A stretch of DNA of 64,000 nt from Dillenia suffruticosa (GCA_033439265.1 JAVTVX010000010.1:15407490-15471489), one strand, 5' to 3'; positions 1 to 12,225 are shown, counted from the stretch's first letter. Notes: generated from the sequence alone by a model not told the origin. Translations and numbers: made by a program.

Positions 1-479
1 TCAACAGCAATTGGTTACTCCTAACTCCTAACTCCTAACTCCTAACAGCTTGTGGTTATTCTTGCCTCAGACCTTCAGCCACATGACTTGCTGTAGCCAC
101 TTCATCGCCCATCTAGACTAAAGATGCCACATCTTCGTATAGCTGGCCTCCTGCAGTTACTCCCCTAACATTCTGACCTTCTGCAATTACTTCCTAACAG
201 TAATGATGTAAAGTTTTGTTATTTATACAATAGTGAATTGTACTTCTCGGGTTTACCTCTTTCCTAAAATCTTTTACCCATTTTTTGTTTCCATTTTCTA
301 GATAGAATTGATTTATTTCCATTCTCTCAAAGGTAATAGTTAATCCTTTGTTATAAATACAAAAAAGAGATGTACTTCTAGCAATTAGCTCTTCTATGAA
401 ACCATTTGCATGGTGCAAGAAGAGAAAAAAGATAAAGATGAGGAAAATGATGAAATATAACTGAAGTTTTACTAAAAGG
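1..479. other. Left edge, no recognised gene
   Basis: AT-rich DNA. A short tandem heptamer (CTCCTAA-type, about four copies) lies at about 17-46. If the EIN2-like gene to the right were complete, its large C-terminal exons would be expected here or further left on the minus strand. Reading the minus strand gives no match to the conserved EIN2 membrane or C-terminal segments. An open frame at 194-418 (-) resembles nothing I know and is probably chance. Confidence 0.5.
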
Positions 480-660
480 CTTCCTGGTTCACTGCACTTA
501 AAAGTGCAAGAGAAATTCTACGAGTTAGCTCAAATCAAGTCTTTGAGCAATTACTTTTGATTATGTGTCTGCCTTGTACCATGTAGAGCCAACAACATTG
601 ATCATCCAGGAAGAAACTATGAAAAAAGATGGACATGCAGATTGCTTCAAGCATGGTATG
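480..660 (-). pseudogene. Possible decayed EIN2 exon remnant
   Basis: On the minus strand, about 640-480 shows patchy resemblance to the EIN2 exon that should follow the last intact exon. One block encodes A-I-C followed by three residues and F-F, echoing the ALCxxxFF segment. A second block reads N-V-x-x-S-T, echoing the NVFxSTG segment. A third reads E-F-L-L-H-F. The blocks are in different frames, separated by apparent deletions and stops, and no acceptor site could be fixed. The similarity is weak and may be chance. Confidence 0.25.
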
Positions 661-855
661 TCTACAGTGAACTTATTTAGACATGAAACTTATCCTCTAA
701 ATAAGGTAAGGAACTTCCTGATTAGATGGACCACACAGTAATATAATTAACATCAAAGCCACCTTTATTATTGGAGATGTCATAAGCAATGAAAAAATAG
801 CAAAATAAAGCAACCCAAGATAAATTATAGGATGTGAAGGATGAAGAAACTATAC

Positions 856-2799
856 CTGCGCAAGAAAAGAATGGAGATAAAAATTGTAAGGCATGATGGT
901 TGCCCCAAGAAGACTCATTAATGAGAACATTGTCTCCCCCCTAAGGCTTGTTGCCACCTCATTCATTGTCAAAGGAATTCCAGGTTGACATATAAGTATT
1001 CCAGCACCATAAAAAATAAGCAACAATCCTGCAACTGCACCTTCCTTCAAGATAAACTCCACCTTGAGATTTGCCTAACAGTTCAAGAAAAATCAGCTTA
1101 TGCTGATTAGTTTTGTGGAACCCAATGGTAGTAGATATAGAAATCAAGATATTGGTACAGTCTTACCAGGAGGGTGGAAAGAAGAGGAAACAAAATGGCA
1201 TCAATAGCAGTCAATATTAAGCAAGTGAAGAGGTCAAGGCCAAATAGCAGGTTAAGTCCACGTGCTATCCCCAAGTTCTACAGTAATTAACATGTTAAAT
1301 TTGCATCAAGATGATGACTATACAGTGATACCATATGTACTCATCAGATGGTGAAACATAGATCAAGGAGAAGTACCCTTGTGAGTTCCAAGACAATAAT
1401 AGAGATTTCTGCTAGCACTCCTAAAAATATGCATGTGGATCTGTCATACTCCTGCCCACAAATCTGTCATCAACCAGAAAAAATAAAAAATAAAAAAAAA
1501 TATCATAACCAGTTAATAAAGTAAGTGAAAATAGTCCTAAAAATGAAAGCATATATTATGCAAAAGGAAATTAAAAAAGAGCTTCTTGCTCTTGGAGGTC
1601 AATGGAAAAAATTATTGATACACTCAAAACAACGGTGCACTTCCTTCTATGACACATTTTCTCTTGTGAATCTAATAAAACAGGGAAACATATGGAAGTT
1701 AGTTGATGGCTATTTGTGTGCGGTAAGCTTAACAGCTCAAAGGCAGTTTTAATGATGAAGTAAAATCTTACGAAGGAAAACAAAGTGGTCAAGAATGGGG
1801 TGGAGGAACCAAAAATAGGCAAAGGCAAAGATGTTATGTTCTAACATAGTTCAAAATTGTACGATTGACAGTATGTATCCAAATGGAGTATTTTGTGTGT
1901 ATCACATATCCAAAAAAAAAAAAAAAAAATTATATGTAAGTAAAAGTGTTAACTCTTCTTTAAAAGAAAAGAAAAAGAAAAGCTTACAAGAGCAAAGATA
2001 AGAGTAGAGGGACTATTCTTCAAAAGTTGCTCTAGTGTATGTAGGAAAAAAAATATATGCGATTTGTTATGATTCAAAGAATACAAGGTTAGTGGTTAGT
2101 GCTATGGAATCTGATTTGACAACAATACTCACAACATGCAAAGCAGTAAGGTAGACTTTGAAAAGTAAAAGAAAATTGGTGCATCCTAAAACACACAATT
2201 TGACAACTTTTATACCGAAACATTAGCTGAGAAAACCTGTTTGTAAAAGATGTTGTCACCTGAAATTCTTAAAAAGCATGATGGTCCTAGAATTGCAACT
2301 CATTAATTTGAATCTTATTGCAAACCACCCCTCCCCAAAGTCTCCCACTACCACGAAAATACATATAATATATATAAATACAAAGATATATTCTTTAGAA
2401 AAATAGGCTGGGATCTTTTCACTTTCGATGAAAGGGACAGGAAATTAAACACATGTTCTACTTGCCATTATACATATATTGACAGCCAAGGATAACATAC
2501 ATATAGCATGTGGAATATATATATTATAAATGAACCAAGAGAAACATAATACTCGTACAGAATCAAAAGAAGCAAGATACCTGAGCAAGGTTCCTCCCAG
2601 TGACCACAACAATACATGCCACAAGATAATGACACAAGATAGCAGCAAAGTTCAAGACAAGAGTAAAGAACGCAAAATCACGCCCAGAATGAGAACCTCC
2701 TTCTATAATGGCAGCCCACTTTCCAGGGTCAATATAACCCAGAGAAATCAGAATGAGAGGTCCAAAAATGGAAGGCAGTCGCATTGAAATGCTTGACAT
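856..2799 (-). CDS. EIN2: EIN2-like protein, NRAMP-like membrane domain only (partial or truncated)
   Basis: EIN2 is the ER-membrane regulator of ethylene signalling. An N-terminal NRAMP-like domain anchors a cytosolic C-terminal domain that is cleaved and moves to the nucleus. Four minus-strand exons read in phase 0 throughout: 2799-2581, 1463-1377, 1277-1167 and 1074-856, giving 212 residues. Diagnostic segments are [17 protein letters not shown] near residue 19, [47 protein letters not shown]-like [13 protein letters not shown] and [15 protein letters not shown]. Start and donor/acceptor sites all fit the family. The last exon ends in a good GT donor (CGCAG/GTATAG), but no intact next exon follows in the remaining 850 bp. 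The regulatory C-terminal half (over 1,000 residues in EIN2) is therefore absent here. It may lie beyond the window after a long intron, or it may be lost. The family is certain; whether the gene works is not. Confidence 0.85.
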
Positions 2800-4115
2800 C
2801 TCAAGTGTGGTAGTATTAAAGCTTCTTCTTCAGCAAAATATCCTCAATGCAGTAAATAAATTCTGAAAAGTGATACTCAAGCAGAACATGCCCAGACAAA
2901 TCTCTTTCTACAAGTTTTGACCACCAAAAAAGTTGCTGCAAATCGAATAGAAACTACTGCACTGTACAGAACTGAACCTTGATCAACAAATTCTTTCAGA
3001 GCCTGCAGGTGCGAATGGAGAAAGAAAGATAATAGATTCTCCTTATGATGCACTATCCAGTTCAGAGCATAATAAGATGACAGTGCTGCCCTGCAAGTTT
3101 AATTGACTACTGGATATTTTCTCCCACCAACTATAATCTGCAATAAAAATTAATGCAGGAGATGATGGAGCTTGGCCAGCGAACTATTAAAAGAAATATC
3201 TACAAAATGTTTTTACTTCTCCCGCTGCCTTCTGAAGCATAGGCCTCTTAAAAAGGAAAAATCAATTTATATACCTGTAAGCAGTAAATGGAAACTACTA
3301 TTAAAGAGAGAAATAACACAATGCAAGGCTAACATTGGAGGAAATCCACTTATTCGAGAAAACTACTTTGATATTGAATTTCGGTGCAAACCACTAAAAA
3401 TCCATTAACTTTGTGACAATTAAATCTTGTAATTTCAAAACATTCAAAAAAGAAAAATCAAGGCCCCTATTGTATTTGAATTTCCTATTATGGCAATTTT
3501 CGGAATAAATACTAACCAGAGGCCGAAAAACAACAGTCCTATTTCACATTGTATTCATGTCATGCCTACAAGCAAATAAATCATAAGGACTCTATCATAT
3601 ATGCTCTAAGTTAATCTTTTGATAGAACACTAAAAGACAACAAATCTGCCACCCCCGGTAGAACAAAATCTAAAGTAGAACAAGAAAAACAATAAAATGG
3701 ATTATGGAACTATAAATTGCTGATGAAATCAATCCCAAACAACAACTCAATTGTGGGTACGGATGATAAAATCAAAACGAATAAAAGGATATGTGCACAC
3801 ACATAACTAATTGATTCTCAACACAAACAACTAAATGTTTCCCCCAAAGTTCAAGTCACTTCAATCAGTAAACCGAAACCCTAAAATCCCAATATCATTA
3901 CTCATTCCAATGAAAAGGGCGAGAAAGAAAGATCTAATTGGTATTGGAAGAAGAAGAAACAGATACGAATTCCGTGTGCAGTGAGTGCCCAGTTTGTCAT
4001 TCATAGAAAAATAATTTTGTAAAATGAAATTAGGGCTTGGGAATGTTCACCTTCTGGGGTGAAATTGAGTTGTTCCGAAGCTGACGAAGAGAATGCAAGA
4101 AGCGGACCGGAGCAT
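2800..4115 (-). other. 5' leader and leader introns of the EIN2-like gene (inferred)
   Basis: EIN2 genes usually carry introns in the 5' untranslated region. On the minus strand a leader exon probably runs from a start near 4115 to a donor at 4051/4050, reading CCCCAGAAG/GTGAACA. The ATG of the first coding exon is at 2799. The acceptor(s) in between are not fixed; an AG near 2825-2840 is plausible. Nothing else recognisable lies in this stretch. Confidence 0.45.
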
Positions 4116-4141
4116 GTGAACATATGATGGTCAATTGGTCC

Positions 4142-4150
4142 TTATATATA
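4142..4150 (-). promoter_or_regulatory. TATA box of the EIN2-like gene
   Basis: The minus strand reads TATATATAAGG about 30 bp upstream of the inferred transcription start near 4110-4115. It is followed by a leader ending in a good splice donor at about 4050. Upstream (4160-4205) lies a GA-rich stretch on the plus strand, a common plant core-promoter feature. Confidence 0.5.
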
Positions 4151-4205
4151 CATTCTTGAGAGAGAAATAGAGAGGGAGAGAGATTTTGAGAGAGAGAGAT
4201 TTTGA

Positions 4206-5758
4206 AATAATTTGGAAGTGGACCATGTTTAGGAAATAATTTCTGAATGACCAACGATATCCTGCCACCTAACGCCGTCAAGGTCGTGAGTTTTCCCGTG
4301 TTTTATTTTTGGAAAATAATCTCCTTTCTAAAACGGAAGCATAAGCAGTCCTTTTTTCATTTTTTTCCATTTACCAAAAAAGTCCCCCAATAAAGTACCT
4401 TTTTTACAAGTCCTAGACAAAATAATTATTATTTTAAGCCAGCTAAAATAAAAAGATAAACTTTAGCCAGATTTGGAAATTAATTTGAAATTTTTAAATA
4501 TAGAAAAATATTGTATTCAATTTTAAGAAAAAAAAGTATATAACATAAAAATATTTATAGTATGAATTAAATATGTACCTGATTTTGTAACAAAATTATA
4601 TATTATATAATGTGAATAGTTTACAAATATAGCGTAGTACAATTAATTCATACACACATGAGAATTCGAGAATACCAAAACTTAATTCGCAATACTTCAA
4701 TGCATAAAATGCTTTTTGTTCGTAGAGTCTAATAGTTGTATCGATAATTTCATGAGATTAGAGTTGTTGTTCTGTTCTGACCTTCATAAATTTTGTTTTT
4801 CTTCTTATAAGTTAGATCCTTTATTGAAGCGTGATATTTGAGATATAACCTTTTTGAAAAAAAAAAAAACTAATTCTTCTGTTATTTTTTATAATTAAAA
4901 TTTATAAATTGCAAATAGTGTCAAATTTGGCTGAATTTACGAATCTAGCTTAACATGAAATGGCTAAATTGTTTTCTATTCTAATCACCTTTTATGTTCC
5001 TACCTCTCTCTTCTTCCCCCTCCCTTAGGTGTGCTCTCTCTTCTCTCTTGTGACCAATTTTCATCTTTCTTCTCTTCCTTCTTTGTCGCAAGTCACAAGC
5101 AAATAGATGAGAGACATAGAACAGATTTGACGAGTGGACTCTTCTCTCTGGTTTTTCTCTTTTTAGTCACAAGCATAAAGATGAAAGAGAAAAGGAAAAA
5201 ATCGATATAAAAAAAAATATATATGGTAAAGAGAGTGGTTGTTGGATCTCTTTTCTCTCTCTTGAGTTACTCACAATCAAATGAGATAGAGAAAATGGAT
5301 CAACAGAAAGAAAAAGAGAGATGGAATGAGAGAATGAAGTCATGGTCGGAGAAGGAGAGAGATGCAGAGAAAGCAAGAGACAAGACAGAAATGGAAATCA
5401 ATCTATGATCAAATTCTGAGGAAAAAAGGACCAAAATAAAGCTTTCTAAAGGATTAGTTCACTCATTTTGTCTAAACACATACTCATAATTTCATCCAAA
5501 ATAAGAATATTTTTAAATAGCCTTAAATCAATCATGATTTCTAGTTTTGTTAATGAATTGGAGAATTTTTGAAAACTTTATTTCAGTATACATAGTTTAT
5601 AAGAACGATACAAATCTTTTTCTATTTTGAATATATTTTTGGTATCCGTCAATTTTTCGGTCCCGCCAAAGGATAACATCATCTTTTTTTAAGAAAAACT
5701 AAGGAATTAAATTTATCCAACCAAATGGATTAATGATAATCTATTTCTTTTTTCAAAT
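4206..5758. other. Intergenic, AT-rich with GA/CT-rich patches
   Basis: No gene seen. A pyrimidine-rich block (about 5000-5170) and a GA-rich block (about 5230-5400) give low-complexity open frames on both strands that resemble no protein. The right edge abuts the copia element and its 5-bp target duplicate. Confidence 0.6.
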
Positions 5759-5763
5759 ATTAG

Positions 5764-6246
5764 TGTTGGATTTAATCGCACATGCGGAAGCGTGAATTAA
5801 ATAGATCGGAATTTTTGGGATAAATACCTCGATAGGGCAGTCTCCAAAATCCACCGTGTCGCGATGTCCCTCGAACGGATCGCTCGGTCGGATGATGATC
5901 ACGCAATCGAACCACCACCTCAAATCCACGACACCTCAAGCCTCGTGTCCGGTGAATCGTCTGACGATGGGAGATTTTCCTACGCGAAAATCTCCATCCC
6001 TCTCTCTATTTTCTCTCTCTAGAGAAGTGTGCGAAACCCTAGCCTCCATCATGGTTGCCCATGGATGCTCTCCACACACAAGGTAGGAATCATTCTTTCT
6101 CAATTGAATCAAGAGAATAATTTCCATTAGGGTTAAGATTTGGGAGTTACCAAATAATATTGGTTAATATTGGTAAGTAATAATGGGAGTTACCCCATTA
6201 TCTCATTCTTACCAAATTGCCCCACAATTGGCATAAATAACCTACA
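5764..6246 (-). repeat. 3' LTR of the copia element
   Basis: On the minus strand it starts TGTAGG and ends CCAACA, fitting the TG...CA rule. It is 483 bp, the same length as the other LTR. The four differences are one in the GTGTCGCG/GTCTCGCG block, one in GATGGGAG/GATGAGAG, one in CAATTGGC/CAATGGGC and one in AACCTACA/AACATACA. Confidence 0.95.
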
Positions 6247-6256
6247 TCTCCCACTT
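6247..6256 (-). other. Polypurine tract of the copia element
   Basis: The minus strand reads AAGTGGGAGA immediately before the 3' LTR. This is the usual plus-strand primer position and fixes the element's orientation. Confidence 0.8.
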
Positions 6257-7460
6257 GCACATTAGGGCATTTCATTTCCGTCAATCACAAGATCGTAACT
6301 CATGCAATCTATCGCATCACCCTACTGGACTTTCATACTGGATTGGGCGTCGTGCGACCGGCGAGTACACCTACAAGCAAAGACTTCTCGATACACCTGT
6401 TAGGATGATCGAGTAGTCACTGTTAGTATAAAAATAACTCGCTATACCCCAGACTCAATGCATTTACATCCATCGAGCCACTTTTCTCATCGAAAGTGAT
6501 CCCCAATCAATTTGCTCGACTATGTATTCATTATTATGTTTGAATCCCAACATGGATTAACACAATAGGTCGACCTATGAATACATAACAATGATGTAAT
6601 GACTATTGGCCTTCCTTTTCCCAAACTCGAATCTATCGGTCTCAATTCAGCTGCTTTCCTAGACCTGCCCCTTAGACCTCAATTTATCTTCCGGGCCATA
6701 GGTAAACAGACTAAAGTAGCAACACTGAACCAATACTTCTAGAGACAGCCGAAAGTAATAAGGGCATAAGAGATCCCACCCAATGGATCTCAGGTCTCAC
6801 ACAGTGGGAACGGGGATCATGATCAAACTATCGTCTCAAATAATAGCTCCCACTATCCCATGGTCGTCTCATCACACGTGGTATGAAACACGTGCCACAG
6901 TGTTATTCCCCCATCTCTCAAAGGGCATATGTCAGATTTCTCTAACACTGTACAGGTACGGGACTCAGTCTACACATAAGACTTTACCCAGAGATCTCAG
7001 AGAGAGCAACTCAGAGATAATATCACAAATCGCAGATGATATCTGAGATCTCAAACTGGCTACTTACAGGCAACATGGATGTGGGTATTTCCATGTCGGT
7101 CATATCGCATATGACCTCATCCTGAACACATATCAGGGCGACTTATGTTCTAGTAGGGCTACTCTCAAAGCCTCTTACGACTAGAATCCGTCTCATCTCC
7201 GCTCACTCAGAGTCGGAGGTGGTCACTCGTGTGAGAGAGTCGACCACGCCTGCCTGACACATCTTTTAATCACAAGATCACAATATATGACAACAAATGA
7301 TGCATGAAATAAATATGTGACTCAATTCTGCATACATGTCATATATTAAAATAAGCATCTAAAACAGTATATAAGGAGAAATGTTAAAGTACACTAAACC
7401 CAATGATTCCTTACCTCACAAAGGAATCTCTCACAACGGGTTTTCTGAAGAGATCAGCTC
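6257..7460 (-). other. Copia 3' internal region without coding signal
   Basis: About 1.2 kb between the RNase H remnant and the polypurine tract. I see no recognisable domain on either strand. Open frames here are short and resemble nothing known. Confidence 0.6.
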
Positions 7461-7682
7461 TCATGCTGAGGTGTACTTAGATGTCACAATACCCTTCTCG
7501 GTAATATCTCTCATAGTGGTCTTCGGTATTAATGTGTTTGGCTTTACTATTATACTTAGGGTCTCATTTGATGACAGTGTCGGTCTGATTATCACAATAA
7601 TCATCACTGACCTCCCACTATCTGTCACAATCCCTAAGTCTTCCAAAAAATTTCTGAAGCCAACTATTCTCATGAACTGCAA
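7461..7682 (-). pseudogene. Copia RNase H remnant
   Basis: A 73-residue minus-strand open frame contains FRNFLEDLGIVTDSGRSVMI followed by degenerate text, then IPKTTM and EKGIVTSKYTS. It aligns with the copia RNase H pattern (LGI...YCDN...H..KHI..RYH.IRE...G...I..V.T). The catalytic YCDN region is scrambled, so the enzyme cannot be active. Confidence 0.75.
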
Positions 7683-8199
7683 TTGAGCACACTACAAGCT
7701 CAATCTCTATCATAAATAGAGATATACAGGTTCTCTTCTTACTACTCTAAGAAGATAAAACCTTTTGCGTTTATTCAGATCACTACTCCCAGTCAGTATC
7801 TGAATCTCAACCACAAAACGCAAATCACCTCATCCGTAACACATGGAGAGCTCTGCAGTTCAAATGAGATATTTCGGAATCCTTTTTCACTGCTCTACAG
7901 TGATCCCTTTCAGGATTCTATTAATACCTACTCACCAGATCGACTGCTAAATAAACGTCTGGTCATGTATGCCTCATCGCATACATCAAATTGTATATCA
8001 CACGTGTATACCTCATCGCATACACTAGAAATGTATTTTGCACTGAAGTAAGAGATTCTACTCATCTCCCTTATTTCTTTATAAATTCTAGGGCATGTGT
8101 CAAGATTCAAGTCTTTTTATCTTTAGCGATTAGAGTATCTTTTAGGTTGTCATCGCTCTTCTCGAAATGCTTAAGAATCTATCTGAGAATGAACTAAAA

Positions 8200-8720
8200 C
8201 CTCGCAACCATGTTACAATGGTCATTGGATACTCTCTGTTGTTCTCGGCCAACAGTATGTCACCTACATATGAGAACATGCTCATAAAGGAGTCATCGGG
8301 GCGTATCTGATAGATACAATGATCCTACTCGATCATTACTAAACCATAAGATATCACCTTCTCGTGAAATCTCAAACGCCGCTGTCTAGATGATAGCTTA
8401 AGGTCGTATTATGATTTCTAAAATCAATAGATCTTATCCACCTGATCTACTAGAACGAACCCAGAGGGATGCTCCATGTAGATCGCCTCATCTAGACTTC
8501 CACTACGAAAGCGGTCTTTACGTCCTTGTGATGTGACTCCTTGATCTATGTTAATGACAATCGCTCTAAAATAAACGGATCGAGATAAATTGGACTATGA
8601 CTCCTCGATAGTCCACCCCTCAGTCTAAGTGTAACCATTGATTACTAGACGGGTTCTTTATCTCTTCATCAATCCGTTAACCTTTATCTTGATTTTGAAA
8701 ACCTACTTGTTCCCAATAGT
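8200..8720 (-). pseudogene. Copia reverse transcriptase remnant
   Basis: The minus strand near 8480-8445 encodes DEAIYMEHPSGFV, the copia block usually read as EEIYMEQPEGF. Near 8282-8240 it encodes MFSYVGDILLAENN, which matches the catalytic YVDDILL block with the first Asp replaced by Gly (codon inside 8259-8270). Stops and frameshifts separate the blocks, for example in the stretch that should read R-Y-K-A-R-L-V. The polymerase is dead on two counts. Confidence 0.85.
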
Positions 8721-9420
8721 CCTTCTGCCCTTAGGCTAATCAACTAGATCCCAGACCCCGTTGATTCTCATCAATTCCTTCTCTTCATTTATGACCTTCA
8801 ATAAACGGTATTGTTGCATCTTTTGCAAAACCCTCGAGAGCCTTTTGGACCTGTTTTAGATTTTTCATCATCCTCTAAAGTCGCAATGAGGGTCTCACCC
8901 TCAATCGAGAAAACAACGTTTAAATACGCATTCTCGACACTCTTAGGAGGAGAGAAAAATCTTTACCTCTTGATGGATCGCTCCCACTGAGATCAAGATC
9001 CGTAGTGGATTCTTGTATCTAGCCGCTGGGCTCCCGAGCCACTAGGCTCATCCATCGCATAAAGGGTAAGGTCCTAATTGATTTCACCTCTCTTAGGGAA
9101 ATCATTCTCAAGAAATATAGTATTACGAGACTCAGTCTCGATTATAGTGTCGTTCGTGTTCGCCTAGGAACATATATATTTTCTCGCGGGTCTAACTCAC
9201 TGTGTGAATGCGAGAAATCGTGGCACAACCCCATAATCTCAAGTGGCTAAGGTCAGGCTGCCTCCCTGTCCAAAGCTCAAATGGGGAAACTGACTAATAG
9301 TCAGTAGTCTCGTAAAACTTTTCTCGAAACAGAGCCTCATGTGTAGTTTAGACGAATACTTACGTTCTCGCTCGGTTCTGAGAGTCTCTACTCTCAAATC
9401 TAGCTGATTCTCAATCTCGC

Positions 9421-9714
9421 TTATGAACCTCCTGAAGCAGTCTGAGCCTCAGACTTATGCGAGATCAAATAGATGAACCAAAACGCACGTAAGCATCTAT
9501 AATTATATACACAACTCCATTTCTTGCTCTCATGCTCATAAGACCACAATAAAAGGAAGAAAGACACAATAGTTAACTGCAATGGAGTCTCAGCTCTCAT
9601 TGCATCGCCAAATGGTTTTCTCGTCATTTTGCTGGCTAGACAAAATTCACATACGGGTAACTCGAATCTGGTCAGCAGGTCCAAGAAACCTCTCGCTACT
9701 AACCGATTCATCAT
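9421..9714 (-). pseudogene. Copia GAG-pre-integrase remnant
   Basis: The minus-strand open frame begins MMNRLVARGFLDLLTRFE and continues PVCEFCLASKMTRKPFG. This is the copia pre-integrase pattern in which a CxxC pair precedes K-x-x-R-x-P-F. After about 45 residues the frame loses similarity where integrase should begin. It lies between the gag and reverse transcriptase remnants, as expected for copia. Confidence 0.8.
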
Positions 9715-10189
9715 CTCTTACCCCATGTGTCTAAGTCTACTATGTCATTCATTTACATTATCATCTACGCAATCAAATGTAAAGACAATAGTAGAACGAC
9801 AAAAAACCATTGGAAGGAGTAACACCCAGTGCATACATTCCATCATGGATTAAAACCAGAATTATTTAGAAAATTATCGTATTAAAAACAAGGGAATGAT
9901 TTCACACATATCGTAGTCAATTTTAGACAAGGTACTAAATTGTAAATCCGTCGAATGCCTACAATATTGAGGACGTCATAGCAAGTGTCGTTCCCTCTGA
10001 CAACGACAAATGCTCTGTCCTTAACGTAAATCCTCCAAACTTAAGGATTCACTTGACGGAACTATATTTACGCACTCCTGTCTCGAGTTACGTGGTCGGT
10101 TGCTCCTGATTTCAAAGAAGAGAAATCGACGAGTATTATAGTGAATGAGAAAAATCTCACACCACGTAAAGAAGAAGAATATTTATTTC

Positions 10190-10640
10190 TGCTCGTCACA
10201 CTCACGAGCGAAATGACCAAATCTACCTCAAACGTAGCAATTTACTTTGGTCTAATCACATTCCTTCTTCTTGCGTTCTTGTACCTCATTGTCGGTTTTC
10301 TCGGATGATTTTATTACCTAGATCTCGAGTCTCGTTCGCTAGGCTTATCGCTGGGGAAGTCCTTACTTGACTCCTCTGAATAAGCATGACTCGAGTGTGG
10401 CCTACTCGCCTCTAGGTGCTCCTCATCGAGCTCACATTACGTATTTATATCAACGAAAGAACGAATACTTTCGTCAAATGTGAGATAGGATTTCACGGTT
10501 TCCCATGAATTAGGTAAAAAACTGGATCACATCCAGTACCTAAATTTCATCCGAAATTTACTCGTCCGTATATATTAACTCGGTGATCATACTCGCCATT
10601 TGCTTCATTGTATGATTAACCCTTTTCTTCTGCATCCTCA
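10190..10640 (-). pseudogene. Copia gag remnant with broken zinc knuckle
   Basis: The minus strand contains NHTMKQMASMITELIYTDE, then ISDEI and VLDVIQ, matching the plant copia gag (UBN2-type) pattern. A zinc knuckle follows at 10239-10198 as C-Y-V-stop-G-R-F-G-H-F-A-R-E-C. The spacing CX2CX4HX4C is kept, but the second Cys codon is TGA. Several other stops interrupt the region. Confidence 0.8.
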
Positions 10641-11223
10641 CATAGGAGCCGAAGAGAGCAACACTATGCTCTTATGGGGCGAGTCGAACCGACATGTCCA
10701 TAGAATATGACTCGAAAAACGAGATTAAGTTATCGTGTATGCCACTGTAAGCATTGCCCTAACTTGGCAAATCTTTTATATCATACACGATAGATCTCTT
10801 TATCTCGTATATTCTGAGACGCGGTGCCCACCCTGGGGCCCATCATCTCGTGCCTCAGATTCCCGTTAGATTTTGCATCTCGAGAATAAACTGAATCTTC
10901 TGATAATATCGCGTAGATCACATCATTCAGTTTGCTCTCCTTGCAAAAATTTAATACGACAGTTCTCAACGCATTAAGAGAGATATTTGTGACTTGGAGA
11001 TGCTTATTATCACATTTTTGTACGCCCTACGAATCATCAAGACCAAAATGACTTGAATACGACCCCAAAGCGAGCGTATGAGTCAACGGACACCATACAC
11101 CACAACTTGGAATCGCATCTCACCATTTGGATTGCGATTCGGCACACAAAAACCCACAAAAAGTCACATTTATGGATATAGGACCCCCAAAAAATTGAAA
11201 AAATTCAAATTTTAGCAACTTCA

Positions 11224-11690
11224 CGCGCCGCCCGGGGCCCACACGCGCCGCCGCTCGCCGGCGGTGCGATCCACGCGCCGCCACGCGCCGGCGGTGAGCC
11301 TTCACGCGCTGCCACGCGCCTCCACGCGCTGGCAGCAGTCTGGCTCACGCGCCAGACGCGCGGCGCGGCCTAAACGCGCTGCCACGCGCCTGGCGCGGCT
11401 CGGCTCACGCGCGCCAGTCGCGGCGCGCGGCTCACGCGCCTTCACGCGCTGAGCCGCGTTGAGCCGGGTTTTGACCGGGTTGGTCAACGGGTCAGGGTTG
11501 ACCCGACTGACCCGGTCAACGGGTTCGGTCCGACCCGGTCAACGGTCCGGTTTGCGGGTCGGTCCGGGTCACGGTCAGACCCGATCGCTGCCTCCCCGCT
11601 CCACGCGCCTGTGTGGCGCGTGAACTCCACGCGCCTTGCAGACGCTCCTCCTGGCGCGTGAGTGTCACGCGCCCGCGGGTCTGGGCCGGG
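11224..11690 (-). repeat. GC-rich CACGCGC-repeat block in the copia leader
   Basis: In an otherwise AT-rich window, this block carries more than a dozen irregularly spaced copies of CACGCGC followed by C or T on the plus strand (GGCGCGTG on the element's strand). Between two clusters (11224-11455 and 11600-11680) lies a second motif family built on GACCGGGT, GGTCAACGG and CCCGAC (11465-11575). It sits between the primer-binding site and gag, in the leader of the element's RNA. Long open frames through it are a by-product of GC richness. The function is unknown. Confidence 0.75.
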
Positions 11691-12225
11691 TCTTCTTCGC
11701 CCGACAGGTCCTGCAACGGGTTTTTCGACCCGTTTTCTGGAAAACACCAATCTGGCTGTTTTTTCTTGCATTTTTCGACTGGAAAAAATTTGTGGGCATC
11801 CTCCAAACATCCTACACTCGATTTTAGGAGGATTCAAGCCCAAAAATGGTGGGATTAAACCACCCCAGTCGCGGCCCTCTGCGGCCATTCGGAAATCCCA
11901 GTTTTCGGCACCCAAATCACACAATAAAATATATAAAACCGTAGATCTAGATGCAAGGAACTCATTTATATCATTTTCATGCATCGATCCGCCCTCTAAA
12001 GCCACAGATCTAAGGGTTTTATGTCCGTAGGGTCGCAAACTTCGACCGGACATCTCATGGCCCAAAGATGCTCCGAAAATTAAATAAAAAATATGTTTGT
12101 AATCCCTGGGCCATGGGTATTCTTGCAGTGTTCTCGAATTCACGAAACTCATCCGTGATCCGGACCCCAAAATTTTAAAAACCCCAAAAATAATTCCGAA
12201 AATTATTAAATTAAATCCAACCACT

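Noticed and set aside
5167-5408. Overlapping open frames in purine/pyrimidine-rich DNA
   Set aside because: The encoded text is low complexity (Ser/Leu or Lys/Glu runs) and mirrors simple-sequence composition on the two strands.
6783-7046. 87-residue plus-strand frame inside the copia element
   Set aside because: It is antisense to the element, matches no copia accessory protein and falls in its non-coding 3' interior.
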